DNA of 27,500 bases. Origin: Chara braunii. Taxonomy: Eukaryota > Streptophyta > Charophyceae > Charales > Characeae. The stretch is from positions 499,447 through 526,946 of the forward strand of contig BFEA01000443.1 in assembly GCA_003427395.1 (NCBI GenBank), in the 5' to 3' direction. This document shows positions 1 through 9,304 of the stretch, piece after piece; the stretch's first letter is position 1, and every line of letters begins with the position of its first letter. Under the pieces are notes generated by a model, which did no database searches, was not told the DNA's origin, and was given only the letters and a program-made list of their open reading frames with translations. A program made the position numbers and the translations under genes.

Positions 1-28
1 GTCGATGGTGATCACGACGATGGTTCCC

Positions 29-31
<3 letters not shown>

Positions 32-89
<58 letters not shown>
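32..89. repeat. (TC)n microsatellite
   Basis: An uninterrupted run of TC dinucleotides. It is the first of three long TC tracts; the others are at 22330-22393 and 26092-26152. The short open frame across it encodes only Ser-Leu repeats and is not a gene. Confidence 0.98.
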
Positions 90-91
<2 letters not shown>

Positions 92-264
92 CCATCGCTC
101 ACTTTCCTCCATTCACCGTCGCTATGTATCTCCGCCATCTGCAGTCTTCTTGCTCTGCGAGCTGCCTCCTTCATTTTCCTTCACTTCCCTCTGTTTTTTC
201 TCAATCCTTCTCGCCATATCGAGCGCTAGCCAGCACTCTTGCTCGACTTCGGAGGCACGAAGGT

Positions 265-301
265 CCCGGGTTTTTTCTCTTTCCCTCCACTTGCGTTCCA
301 G
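265..301 (+). promoter_or_regulatory. candidate splice acceptor
   Basis: A pyrimidine-rich tract (ttttttctctttccctccac) runs into ttgcgttccag, ending in AG at 300-301. Downstream, the + strand switches to sequence with coding character (next entry), while upstream is simple and pyrimidine-rich. This is best read as the 3' end of an intron whose donor lies outside or is unrecognised. The call rests on the acceptor consensus and the composition change only. Confidence 0.45.
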
Positions 302-835
302 GCGCTGAGGGAGCGGACGATGTTATTCCTCTCGGTACCATCGTCTTGTACAGCAAGATTCCTGGAGGTTTGTTAAAACTGCACACTAAAATCTTGTACG
401 ACGAGTGCAGACTGCCTTTGAGAGGTGTTAAGGGTCGTTCGAACATGCCACTGTGCTGTTACTTCGCAGGGCTTTACGATGGCTACAGCAAGCATCTCCA
501 GCCGCCAGTGGAATACCCCGATCTCGCGCTGAAAGGACGTCCGGTTCTTTCGGGAGAATATGTTTTCCGGCTTCTGACGACCCACAAGGGGTCGTTCCGC
601 TTGGCTCAAGAAAACCCTGAGATGTCAATGGGGCACGGGAGTGCGATTCACGGCACTGGGTGTCAGGGCAAGTGGCACGCGCGCAGCATTCAAATGCAGG
701 TCGACCCGGATGCTCCTGGGAACACGTCAGACTTGCATTCTCCAGATGCAGGGACTCTACGGGCGGTACTCCGAAAATCCTCAAGGTCTTCTACCAGGGC
801 GACACGTATTCGCTTCGAGATGAGATGAGAAGAGA
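302..835 (+). pseudogene. unrecognised N-terminal coding segment, frame-broken
   Basis: From about 302 to 735 one frame is open with protein-like composition, including GTIVLYSKIPGGLLKLHTK, PVEYPDLALKGRPVLSGEY and HGTGCQGKWHAR. I do not recognise the domain. Between roughly 725 and 790 the protein-like reading moves through all three frames: the first frame reads to PDAPGN, the second gives QMQGLYGRYSENP, and the third gives KILKVFYQGDTYSLRDEM, which runs on into the basic linker downstream. This suggests two small indels in a formerly continuous sequence. A missed intron is possible, but no good donor/acceptor pair is visible there. The segment sits directly 5' of the ParB-like region and probably belonged to the same gene. 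Confidence 0.5.
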
Positions 836-1478
836 ATCCTGCAGATCGGGGCAAGTAGTTGGAGGGAATGAGGCTGAAGGGATGGACGCAGTCCGCGACA
901 TCTCTGGCGGGGAGCCGACTTCTTCGGAAAAGAAACGCGAGCGACAGAGGATGGTGCGAGAAGAGGTGGCGGAAGAAACCCGCCGCATGAAGAGGATGAA
1001 AGGACACTCGGAGCTGATGATTGGCGTGGATGGAGGTGACGTCGGAGAACGTGCCTCGGGAAAGAGGACGCCAGGGATGCGTGGCGGACAAGAACAAGGA
1101 GCCGAAAAGAGGCTGTGGAAGGAAGAGGGTGCATCGGCAAGTAAGAAAGCGAGGAGGCCCGACGGTTTGACCATCCGCGAAGGACAAGCTATGGGTGGAG
1201 GAGATTCGGCTCATCTAGACGCTGCCGCCACGAGAGAACCTTCAGAGAAATCCAAGAGGAAACTGGCAGCTGAAGAAGGCGATGGCCAGAAGAAACCTCG
1301 CAGGACGAAGAGTGCTGAGGCGGCGAGCGGTGGCGAACGGGCTGTCGGTGGGCGGTACGACGAAGCGACAACGTTCTGGCTCGAATACGAGCGGAACGAT
1401 GATGGTGAGATCGTGGAGAAGGAGCTCTCCGTTCAACTTCTCATCGACCCAAGGAAGGTTTGCGACATCCCGCCGTGA
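765..1478 (+). pseudogene. basic, charged linker with nuclear-localisation-like clusters
   Basis: An open frame of low-complexity, charged sequence rich in Arg, Lys, Glu and Gly. It includes KKARR and KKPRRTK clusters typical of classical nuclear localisation signals. Its end (FWLEYERNDDGEIVEKELSV, then LIDPRKVCDIPP) leads into a TGA at 1476-1478. Reading past that stop in the same frame gives RYYNYRSLSHDGVEDINEAM, which belongs to the ParB-like domain. The stop therefore lies inside the domain and is likely a CGA (Arg) to TGA change in a CpG context. The segment probably linked the N-terminal part to the ParB-like part of a nuclear protein. Confidence 0.55.
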
Positions 1479-2798
1479 GAAAGATATTACAACTACCGCA
1501 GTCTCAGTCACGATGGTGTGGAGGACATCAACGAAGCAATGCTAAGGCAGTTCCACGAGGAAAAGGGGAAGATCTGGATAAAAAACCCTTTGGTTCTAGC
1601 ACCCATCTACAAGCCGGTGACGCATAGGCCGGAGAAAGCTAAGAGGGTTCACAAACACGTCTTCAAGTCAGAGGACAAGGACAAGTACTTCTATTACCCT
1701 GTCAACGGACAACACACCGTGGCTGCTGTGAAGGAGTTGGACGGTGAGCCAATAATCGAATTGTGGAAGATGCACTCGTGGCCGGCGAGAGTCGTCTGGT
1801 TCTCCGACGAAGACTTCAGGGGGTATTTGCAGGTCAGTCTCACGGAGAACACAAGACACAAGATGTCTAAGCAGTGTGCACAGAAGAGCGCTTTCGAGGA
1901 CATGCTGGAGGCACGGGAGAATAAAGGAATTTCGGTGGCCATTCAAGGGAACCCTTATGGCAAGGAGGCCGAAAAACAAACGTTTTTTGAGTTCCAAAAG
2001 CTGCTTTTGGGAAAAAGTCCGAACGGGGCACACTGGACGATGGCATGCAAAGCGACAACGCTCGCCGACAAGGAGCACGTCGCTGCCATTGGCAATGCAT
2101 TGAGGCAGTGGATGCCGCTCGTGACGGTCGGTGATGACGTTTTCCGCAAAGGCATGGAGTTCTACGAGAAATGGGACGAGGGAAAGTTGTTGAGTGGCGA
2201 CGGGAAGACGCCCTTGTCGAAGCCGGGCAAATACATGCCAGACAAAGCTTCGGGTCTTCAAGCAATTCCGGAAATGGGCACGAAAGGGGCGGCTGGTGAA
2301 ATGAAGATGGGGTGGCTGGTCCGGGTCCCGCCGCCTCCGACCAAAAAGAAAACGCAAGCGGACGACAATTTTTTCGTCGTCGTGAGAGAGTCAGACATGT
2401 TCTGTTGGCAGTGTCTCGCCGACATGACCGATGCCGAAAAACTGTCGATCCTCGACGACATTCTCGCACTTAGGGGAGTGTTCGTGCAATCGGCGGGCGG
2501 ACATCTGAAACGTCAACATAAGCCTGGAATTAAAGACATGGTCGAGACGAGGAAAGTGAACCGCATGATGGTCCGCATGTTTCATTACATCTTGTTCCTT
2601 GAAACGGAGGAGGACGCAGAGGTTTGGCGCTACGGGAGGCTTTTTTTCCGGACCGAGGGGCAACTGCTAGCGGAGTTCGGGCCGCAGGGCGTCACGAAAC
2701 AGGTGTGGGTCGAACTGCGAAAGCATTTCGAGGGCGCGGTGGAGTACTTTGAACACTTGCAAACGTACTCTTCCGCACGAGAAGGATTCCCTCTATGA
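1479..2798 (+). pseudogene. ParB-like (ParB/Srx fold) domain segment
   Basis: The frame continues from the TGA at 1476 and stays open to 2798. Around 1500-1900 it has the order expected of a ParB N-terminal domain: an NYRSLS strand, a helix DINEAMLRQF, the segment NPLVLAPIYKP, then YYPVNGQHTVAAVKEL at about 1692-1739. The GQH stands where ParB proteins have the G-E/Q-R/H-R signature. A helical segment (ENTRHKMSKQCAQKSAFEDM) and about 250 further residues follow. In prokaryotes and phages this domain is often fused to, or next to, an amino-methyltransferase, and here a methyltransferase-like domain follows directly. At about 2765-2795 the protein-like reading shifts by one base into the next frame, so the gene is broken. 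The fold assignment comes from motif order and is moderately secure. Nuclease or NTPase activity cannot be judged. Confidence 0.6.
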
Positions 2799-4265
2799 CA
2801 CGAAGAGAATGTACGAGGATGACAGGTTCACTAAATCTTTCGAAAAGTTCGTCCGTTCTATCTTACAATGGACGGAAGAAGAAGTTCGAGACACGATCAG
2901 GGTCAGCGGGGATGTGAGGCACATCAAATGGCACAAGCTCAACCGGGTGACCAGCCTTATTCCTTTCAGTTGCCCGCCTTCCGAAGCCCACAGTCGTCTC
3001 ACTGAGATCCTCGAGATTGTGCGGCATTACGTGTGCAACCTGTACGTTCTCGATTTGTGTGATCCCACACTCCTCTCAGACCAGCGAGAAGACGATTTCG
3101 CCTCCTTGCAAGGCGTTCTCCAAACACTATCGCCAACGCACTGGGCACTTGTGGTCTTCTTCCCCTCTCGTTCGGAGCTCAGTTTCTTAAAAGGCATGGC
3201 CAGGCTTAGCGTCCATCACGTCAGGACAGGGAAGTGGGTGCGCCATGCACAAAGGCAGGCCACTGTCCGGGAAGGCAATATGCTGGTTGAGGAGTGTGAT
3301 CGCCTGTACATGATTTTCAATGGCGAGAACCTGACAGACAACACAGTCGCAGTCTTTCCGGTCAGTAGCCCGACAAAGGCTCCCCGTGCTCATGGTCCAA
3401 GTCCGGCCAAACACGCGGTGGCGACCCGCTCGAAAGCTGTCTGTTCGTCGGACCCATCAGGACAGGCTGTGGCGTGTTTCGACGTGGCGGACGAGGACAG
3501 GTTCCCTCGTAGCCAGTGGGAGGTCGGCGGCGTGACAAGTGTTCGTGGACCTGCTTACGGGGACAGGGAGCGGATCCTGTCCCATCTACTTGGTCTACTC
3601 GAAAACTTTTGTAGAGTTGGGCAAACTGTTTTTTCCTTTGGGAAGGCGCATGCGTCTATTGTGTGGGAGCCCCTGCGCAACGGTAGGAACGTCGTCGCGT
3701 TGGAGGACGAGAAGAAGATGATCGATTACCTTAACGAGTTCGTGAAGACATGCGTGGAAGACCCTCGCAATAATTGCTCTAATGTCCAGACCACCGGCGA
3801 ACGGAACTGGGATCCCAAACGTGACAGGTATTGGAAATTGTCGGGGAACAAATGGACGAAGGTTTGGGACTTCCTTTTCCAACCTGGACCGCCTGCTCAG
3901 ACCGACCTCGAATACAATCGACGGAGAAACCTGGTGTTCGGTGTGCTGAATGGGTACCACGATGTTCCCAGGGAGTCTGTCTCGAATTTCCTGAGAAGGT
4001 TGGAGCACGTTTTCTTCTTGATGGCCGAACCGCTCACCCTCGAAAACTACAAGGCGCAGTTTGATGAGGAGGACCCTTTCGACGCTGAAGACATGGAGGA
4101 GCTGAGCGACTCCGAAACCTTCAATTTCGAGTCCATGCAACTTCCTCGGGTGGTTGGACAGGTTGGTGATGAAGGGGAAGGTGGTCCTCAGAGATATAGC
4201 ACGTCCCTTGTTGATTTGAAGCGTGTGTTTGGGCGCGAAAGAGTCGACGAGTCGACGACCAATCG
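2785..4265 (+). pseudogene. permuted N6/N4 amino-methyltransferase-like domain, degenerate motifs
   Basis: The open frame shows the order of a beta-class (permuted) amino-methyltransferase. It has VLDLCDP near 3049-3066 where DPPY/W (motif IV) is expected. SPTHWALVVFFPSR follows, then TGKWVR, and CDRLYMIFNGE resembles the 'E-x-hhhhxxKG' strand. A variable linker comes next. A C-terminal block then matches the AdoMet-binding end: RERILSHLLGLLENFCRVGQ, FSFGKAH (near 3631-3651) in place of FxGxG, and GRNVVALEDE in place of GRxxxGxExD. Both catalytic/cofactor signatures are altered (DPT for DPP, FSFGKA for FAGSG), so activity is doubtful. An acidic tail follows. The protein-like frame changes near 4235-4270. 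The segment joins directly to the ParB-like segment upstream. Homology is inferred by pattern; a profile search would settle it. Confidence 0.5.
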
Positions 4266-4658
4266 TCTGATGACGGGGAGGAAGAGAGAGACTATGATTA
4301 CGAACCTTGTGAGAAGCTCCCTGGGGACCATGATACCTGGGAGAATGACAGACTCTTCTTCTTCGGCAAGCATCACCGGTTCACGCCGGAGGATGTCTGG
4401 GGACACAACGTCGTCTGGCACCCGGGGATATTCCAACCTGCTGTAAAGAATGGAAAGTGGGTCATGGCAATAAAGGAAGCCGATGGCAAGTGGAGTGGCA
4501 TGAACAGACTGGGAGCGGGTCCATTTAAGAAAAAGGTGAGAGATGCTCTGGTGGAGCATTTGAGTCTTATGAACCCCGAAAGGAGCTTATCGGACGTCAC
4601 TGCGTATACAGGCCAGAAACTCCACGAGTTGTACGATGACAATATGTTGGAGTTTTGA
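4236..4658 (+). pseudogene. C-terminal continuation of the methyltransferase-like protein
   Basis: After the frame change, the third frame reads a protein-like stretch: an acidic start (SSDDGEEERDYDYEP), then DTWENDRLFFFGKHHRF, VVWHPGIFQPAVKNGKW and FKKKVRDALVEHL. It ends DDNMLEF at a TGA (4656-4658). The same frame continues past the TGA as APFYTLETPPSRGIDW and into the Gly-rich repeat, so this stop may also be a CGA-to-TGA change. I do not recognise a domain. The other frame in 4265-4446 is open but Ser/Arg/Thr-rich and looks spurious. Confidence 0.5.
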
Positions 4659-4796
4659 GCGCCTTTCTACACACTCGAAACGCCACCGTCTCGTGGCATT
4701 GACTGGCGCATGCCGCAACCTCCGTCGGGCGGTCAGCATCCCGGAACGGGTGGAGGAGGAGACAAAGGAGACGCCGGAGGAGACGGCTCACAATTT

Positions 4797-4940
4797 TCCG
4801 GAAAGGGGTCGGGCGAAACATCGTCGGGAGAAAAGGCGTCCAGAGGAAAGGGGTCAGGCGGAAAGGGGTCGGGCGGAAAGGGGTCGGCTGGAAAGGGGTC
4901 GGGCGGGATGGGGTCGGGCGGGAAGGGGTCGGACGGAAAG
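4797..4940. repeat. 15-bp minisatellite (GGAAAGGGGTCGGGC)
   Basis: A G-rich 15-base unit is repeated tandemly, diverged before about 4846 and regular from there to 4940. Because 15 is a multiple of three, every frame stays open: + strand frames give GKGSG- or ERGRA-type repeats, and the - strand gives PDPFP or RPTPF repeats. This explains several spurious open frames on both strands. Confidence 0.9.
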
Positions 4941-5310
4941 CGTAGAACGTCCGGGAGTCCCCAGTATAGGGAAACTGACAGCCACTGCGTAGGGAGTCGA
5001 GATTCCGACATGCGAGACGTGGCCACCCTGAGGTGTAATCAAGTGCGAGTAGATTTGCGCTTGTCTGCGAGGACTTTGTTTCCCAATGCCGAGGAGAGTC
5101 CGTCCCGCTGTGCGCAGCAGAGGTCTCATGTGCACAACACCTTGCTCCTGGAAGAGGGCGAACGTCTGCAACATATGGCAGCATGTCCTGAGCGGCGAAA
5201 CCATTCCTTGATAGGAACCACATCTTCGTTTTGCCTGGAGGGCGGGATGCCTGCATTGCGAACGAGCGAAGGTGCGACCGTCAGTTCCCTCAGCTCCGGC
5301 GAGCGCAAAA

Positions 5311-5334
5311 GAACTCCGAATAGATTCGGAGTTC
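5311..5334. repeat. perfect 11-bp inverted repeat
   Basis: GAACTCCGAAT, two bases, then ATTCGGAGTTC: a perfect hairpin inside the repeat-rich coding segment. Its core (AACTC/GAGTT) resembles the dispersed palindrome family seen at 8.2-26 kb. It is not followed by a T-run, so it is not a typical terminator. Confidence 0.85.
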
Positions 5335-5403
5335 CTGACGCCGCCCTGGAGGCCTTCCGCCATAAGTGCTCCTCACGCTACAGTTCCGGGGGGCTAAGAA
5401 AAT

Positions 5404-5680
5404 GTGACGTCCTACCCCCCGCATCTTCAGTTGGGCACACGGTTCCCCTGCTCACCTCCGTTCTCATATGTTGAGACTCGAGACTGGAGGTCTCGCGACG
5501 TGCTGGAGGGGCCCGCTGCAGGAGTGTTGGAGACTGGTGGTGAGTACGGACGTCATGCTTCGGAGGGTATACCAGTCGACGTTGACAGCAAGAGTACAAC
5601 GGCTCCTGGGAAGAGGAGCGCTCTCCGGGAGCGCATGCTGTACAGCGGGAAGAGGAGACTCAACACTGCCAATCTCGCAA
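5404..5680 (+). pseudogene. first copy of a 158-bp repeated coding unit, frame-shifted
   Basis: From about 5490 the frame reads VLETGGEYGRHASEG, then DSKSTTAPG. This matches the copy that follows at 5683-5840 (VLETGGSECERHASEG, then DSKSTAAPG), which lies in a different frame. Aligning the two at the DNA level (period 158 bp: 5525 to 5683) places a one-base loss near 5640, after which the first copy also reads in the second copy's frame (REEETQHCQSRKVLETGG). This is direct internal evidence that the segment was coding and was then frameshifted. Function is unknown. It was probably part of the same repeat-rich linker between the methyltransferase-like and protease parts. Confidence 0.5.
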
Positions 5681-5681
5681 A

Positions 5682-6549
5682 GTGTTGGAGACCGGGGGTA
5701 GCGAGTGTGAACGTCATGCTTCGGAGGGTGCGTCCGTGGACAGTGACAGCAAGAGTACAGCAGCTCCGGGGGAAATGCATGCTCTGCAGCAGGAAGAGGA
5801 TACTCAACACGGGCCGGCTCGCGAGGTCGTGAAGGGGCTCGACGCAGGAATGCTGGTGCTCGGGACGTCCGAAGAGGTTCTACACAGTCGTTCGGTTGTG
5901 GCCACGACGCGTGAGGGTGTCGTTAAGGGAGGTAAGTGGACATTCGTGGAAGCTCGCCTTCTTGGCGATGAGGAAGGCGAAGAAGAACCCGTGGTGGAAG
6001 CTCGGGCTCATGGCGATGAGAAAGGCGGAGAACCCATGGTGGGAGGCGGTGAGGTGACGGTCGGCATCCAGATAGATCCACAACGGAAAGATGATGATTC
6101 TTCGCCCACCTGTTGCGGTGAAGAACAGGGTGATTGAGCATCTGTTCTCAGTACCAGTCGGGAAATGGTGCTTCATGAAGCCATCGAGTTGGGTAACGAC
6201 TCGGCTGCCACCGAGCTGGTTAGCGACTCAGGCGTGGCCGAGGTGTAGAACGTCGAATCCTCCGTGGAAGGTGGTGAGGTAGCTGTCAGCATCAAGATGG
6301 GTCCAGAGCGGAAAGATCATGATTCTCCGTCCACCCGTTGCGGTGAAGAACAGGGTGATCGTGCGTCTGTCCTCAGTACCGGTCGGAAAATGGTGCTTCA
6401 TGAAGCCATCGAGTTGCGTAGCGACTCGGCTGCCACCGAGCTGGTTAGCGACACAGCCGTGGCCGAGGTGCAAATCGTCGAATCCTCCGTGGGCGTCGGC
6501 GTAGTGGCGCGACAAGAGGGCGATTTCTCTCAAAGGGCTCCCGAGCACG
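5682..6549 (+). pseudogene. acidic repeat-rich segment with two nonsense codons
   Basis: One frame is protein-like from 5682 to 6549 apart from TGA at 6135-6137 and TAG at 6246-6248. It contains acidic, Glu/Gly-rich repeats and then a 75-residue unit present twice in frame (period 225 bp, for example 6120 and 6345). The two units share EEQGD, then ASVLST, VLHEAIEL and DSAATELVSD. In the second unit the positions of the two stops are Arg (CGT, in GEEQGDRASVL) and Gln (CAA, in VAEVQIVESS). The stops therefore fit CGA-to-TGA and CAG-to-TAG changes in a once-open gene. The frame ends at a GTAAG sequence that may be a splice donor (6550). No domain is recognised. Confidence 0.55.
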
Positions 6550-6692
6550 GTAAGATTTGTGAATAGTAGCACTCGCATATCTGTCACTAGCCAACTTTGT
6601 GTTCGTCTGAATTGATGTGATGGGCTCATGTACCTATTACCACTTGTTGAAAAAAAGTTTGTGGGTTATTGGTTGTTTTCTATGTTTTACAG
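6550..6692 (+). other. candidate GT-AG intron
   Basis: The donor GTAAGA is at 6550, and the acceptor is a pyrimidine-rich stretch (ggttgttttctatgttttac) followed by AG at 6691-6692. Removing it joins the frame ending ...RAPEHG to the frame that leads, past one TAG, into the Ulp1-like protease. Just after the acceptor a second frame (CEVADVSAHEVFKNRAREM) also looks coding up to about 6805, so the exact joint or a nearby indel is uncertain. Transcript data would decide. Confidence 0.45.
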
Positions 6693-7855
6693 TTGTGAGG
6701 TTGCCGATGTGTCTGCCCATGAAGTCTTTAAAAACCGTGCGCGAGAAATGTCTTTCAGGGAGGTCATTAGCCGCTTTACCGAAGAAGTCGTCAAGTGTAG
6801 GGTTGTTTAAAAGGGTCAAGATGCCTCGCCTTTCCCAGAGAGTTGTCAGGGTTCTGAAGGCTAGTGGAATAGATAAGGAGGAAACTTTGCAGAAACATGT
6901 GGCTGCGTCTATTGAAAGCGTTACTGCTTTGTCTGATGGGTCTGATGACGATGTCAAACGGGGTATCTTGAAAGACGCTTATCCTAAGTACATCGCCAAG
7001 GACACATTCAACAGTCGGGAATACAACTTTTCTGGAAAAAGGGCAGACAGTTCTTAGCCATTTCGCCCCGGTGATTTTGGTCACTCCTTACACTTGTTCG
7101 TGGGTGTTTGTGCAGCTAGGGCTACATCATGTTTTCGCGTTTCCTTGCCTACTGAGGAGCTTAGCGCTACGGACTTGAGAATGTTGCAGGACGTCTGCGG
7201 AGATTTCAGCAACGACCACGAGGTGGTTTCGTCGGTTCGCAAAGGTACCAGTTCAATACCGTTGACCATAAAAAGTCTTCAAACTCTTGTCCAGGGGGGA
7301 TGGCTTTCCGTCGAGGTGGTGGAGTCGTGCTTGGCTTTGCTTTGCAACGCTACGTTGCCTGGGTGTCCGTCTCGTTACATTTTCAGTCCCTTTTTCTATA
7401 CCAAGCTCGTCGGTGGCGGCTATCGACATGAAAGGGTTGCGAGATTGACAAAAGATGTCAATATTTTCTCGTACGACATGGCCTTGATTCCTGTCCATAA
7501 AAATCGAGTGCATTGGACACTATTGTGTGTCCGTGAACAACGGTTGGAGTACTACGACTCCCTCCTACAAGACGATCGCGGTTTTTCTTCCGATACGCTT
7601 GCGAACTTCACAAAATACCTCCGTGACGAAGCAGTTTGTCGATATGGTAAAAAAAACAAACTGGATCTCCCGGCGCCTAAGGTGGTTGCTCATGGTGTCC
7701 CTCAACAGTCGGACGGTTCGAGCTGCGGTGTTTTCATGCTCGCCTTTGCTTCTTTTCTTGCACGCGGGCATCCACCACCATTTCCGATAGCCCAAAGCGA
7801 CATTCCAAACATCAAACTATGGATTGCGGTGGACATACTCCAAGGCTCGGAATAA
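6693..7855 (+). CDS. Ulp1/C48-type cysteine protease (deSUMOylase-like), catalytic core intact
   Basis: The frame shows the whole Ulp1 core. SRYIFSPFFYTKL and DMALIPVHKNRVHWTLL hold the catalytic His (codon 7511, VHW). EYYDSLL holds the Asp (codon 7556). HGVPQQSDGSSCGVFM holds the oxyanion Gln (7706, six residues before Cys) and the catalytic Cys (7724). The family cleaves SUMO or related isopeptide bonds and is also often found in plant and algal transposon proteins. A helical N-terminal part (VVRVLKASGIDKEETLQKH) precedes it. One TAG at 7055-7057 lies in frame between the two parts; reading through gives continuous sequence, so it may be a CAG-to-TAG change. The frame ends at TAA 7853. The core from 7094 is unbroken, unlike most of its neighbours. 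It may be the C-terminal end of the large gene starting near 302. Confidence 0.75.
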
Positions 7856-8229
7856 CACCCCTGTTTTTATTCGAATCTGTTCGCACTTGGTCGAGCAGTC
7901 AGCATGTTCGAGTTGTATTGTTGTTTTGATGAGGTAGCGGATTGCAGTGGATGTTTAGATCAAGTAAACGGTTAGGTGTCGATGTGAATATCCCAGTTGG
8001 CCCAACAAGGTTCCCCTGAACAACAAAGTCCAAAAACCATTGTGCATCTCTCGGAGGAGGAGATTGCTGAAGAGGTCGTCCCTCCCCGGGGGCAGACGGC
8101 CCAGCGCTTGTGGTTGTGTTCTTCGGGGACGTCATTTTACTCCTACCCCTGGACCAACACGCCAACCCCAGACCAAATCGGATGATCGGGAGGAAGGCAA
8201 CGAGGTTTTCCTAACACTACAGAAACAAA
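7856..8229 (+). other. non-genic spacer with a possible coding remnant
   Basis: No convincing gene. A short frame near 7997-8185 reads SPKTIVHLSEEEIAEEVVPP, which has protein-like composition but no ATG or recognised domain; the opposite strand is also open here. It may be a fragment of a lost exon. Confidence 0.3.
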
Positions 8230-9200
8230 GTGCGAACTAACTCGGACTTGACAAAATGGAGGACGAAAACGACGTAAGAGATGGGTGTTTGAAATGCACA
8301 AAAAGTCACAACAATTGGGTAAAGGAGAGGAAAGACAACACTCCTCTTGTAGCGTGAGTTCGGAGGGAAGACAACAACTCCTCGGAAAGAGCGCGAACGA
8401 ACTCGTTGTCCTCGAAACGAGGAAGAGGTGGTTTATCTTCAGGAAAGTGCGAACTAACTCGGAGTTCTGGGAATGAAGTGGTCTACAACAAGTACCTCAT
8501 GGGTATCGACAAGCGGGAACTGACTCGCAGTTCTGGTGACAAGGAAACCGATGCACGAGATTGGTGTTTGAAATGCAAACGAAGTCAAAACAATTGGGTG
8601 AAGTTGAGGAAAGACAACACTCCTCTGGCAGACTGAGTTCGGAGGGAAGACAACAACTCTTCGGAAAGAGTGCGATCCGACTCGCTGCCCTCGAAACGAG
8701 TACCATACGTTTTTTTTTCGGGAAAGTCCGAACTAACTCGGAGTTCTGGGAATGAAGACCGCTGCAACAAGTACTGCGCGGGTATTGACAAGTGTGAAGG
8801 GTATCGACAAGTGCGCACTAACTCGCAGTTCTGAAGACAAGACAACAATTGCAACCCGCAGTTCTGGAAATGTGAAAGTCACGTTTAAGAAAAGGCGGCT
8901 TATCTTGGGAAAAGTGCGAACCAACTCGGAGTTGTGCAAATAAAGTGCGAACTTATCCTGAAAGACGCACGACATGGGTGTCTACAAGTGCGAACTAACT
9001 TCGAATTCCGGAGACGGAGGGCAACAACTCCTCCAGCAATGTTGGTCATAAAGTGCGAACTGACTCGCAGTTGTGCAAATAAAGAACTGACTTTAACGAA
9101 AAAGGTGTCTAATCTTGAAAAAACTGCGAATTAACTCGCAGTTGTGACTCCTCCAGCAGTGTAGGTCGCAAACTGCGAACTGACTCGCAGTTGTGGATCA
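8230..9200. repeat. tandem and dispersed repeats rich in short palindromes
   Basis: Two copies of a unit about 279 bp long lie in tandem (matching points 8286 and 8565, both starting tgtttgaaatgca and ending in actcggagttctgggaatgaag). A third partial copy follows. The region carries at least ten copies of a 22-nt element made of arms like AAGTGCGA and TCGCACTT around a 6-nt spacer. Perfect-arm examples are at 9122-9143 and 9171-9192 (arms AACTGCGA/TCGCAGTT). Small open frames here arise from the repeat and are not genes. Confidence 0.85.
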
Positions 9201-9270
9201 CTTCCAGCCTCGTTGGGATGGATGAACAAAACCGCAAATTGATTCGGTCTTCTAGGAGCAGCACTGACGA

Positions 9271-9304
<34 letters not shown>

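Larger units (their letters stand above)
4659..5474 (+). pseudogene. Gly/Lys/Ser repeat-rich coding segment
   Basis: The segment continues in frame after the TGA at 4656. A Gly-rich part (GGGGDKGDAGGDGS) leads into pentapeptide repeats of the form GKGSG encoded by the 15-bp minisatellite. About 150 residues of mixed composition follow, without a recognised domain, to a TGA at 5472. All three + frames are open across the repeat, so frame choice there rests on continuity with 4236-4658. The coding frame of the next segment is different, so another indel lies between about 5400 and 5480. It was probably a disordered linker of the same large protein. Coding status is uncertain. Confidence 0.35.

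Noticed and set aside
690-1214. Long open frames on the - strand opposite the basic linker (and similar ones at 781-1174)
   Set aside because: They mirror the Arg/Glu-rich + strand frame, have Ser/Pro/His-biased composition and no domain.
1668-2469. - strand open frames of 200-229 codons opposite the ParB-like segment
   Set aside because: The + strand frame has recognisable motifs and continues on both sides; the - strand frames have none.
4597-5363. Proline-rich - strand frames (RPTPF, PDPFP repeats)
   Set aside because: Produced by the 15-bp minisatellite, which leaves every frame open.
7899-8165. - strand frame of 88 codons after the protease gene
   Set aside because: No domain and no supporting context; the + strand frame is equally open.
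8230-9200. CRISPR-like array
   Set aside because: The repeats are palindromic, but spacing is irregular, repeats diverge, spacers are themselves repeated, and the setting is eukaryotic with no cas genes.
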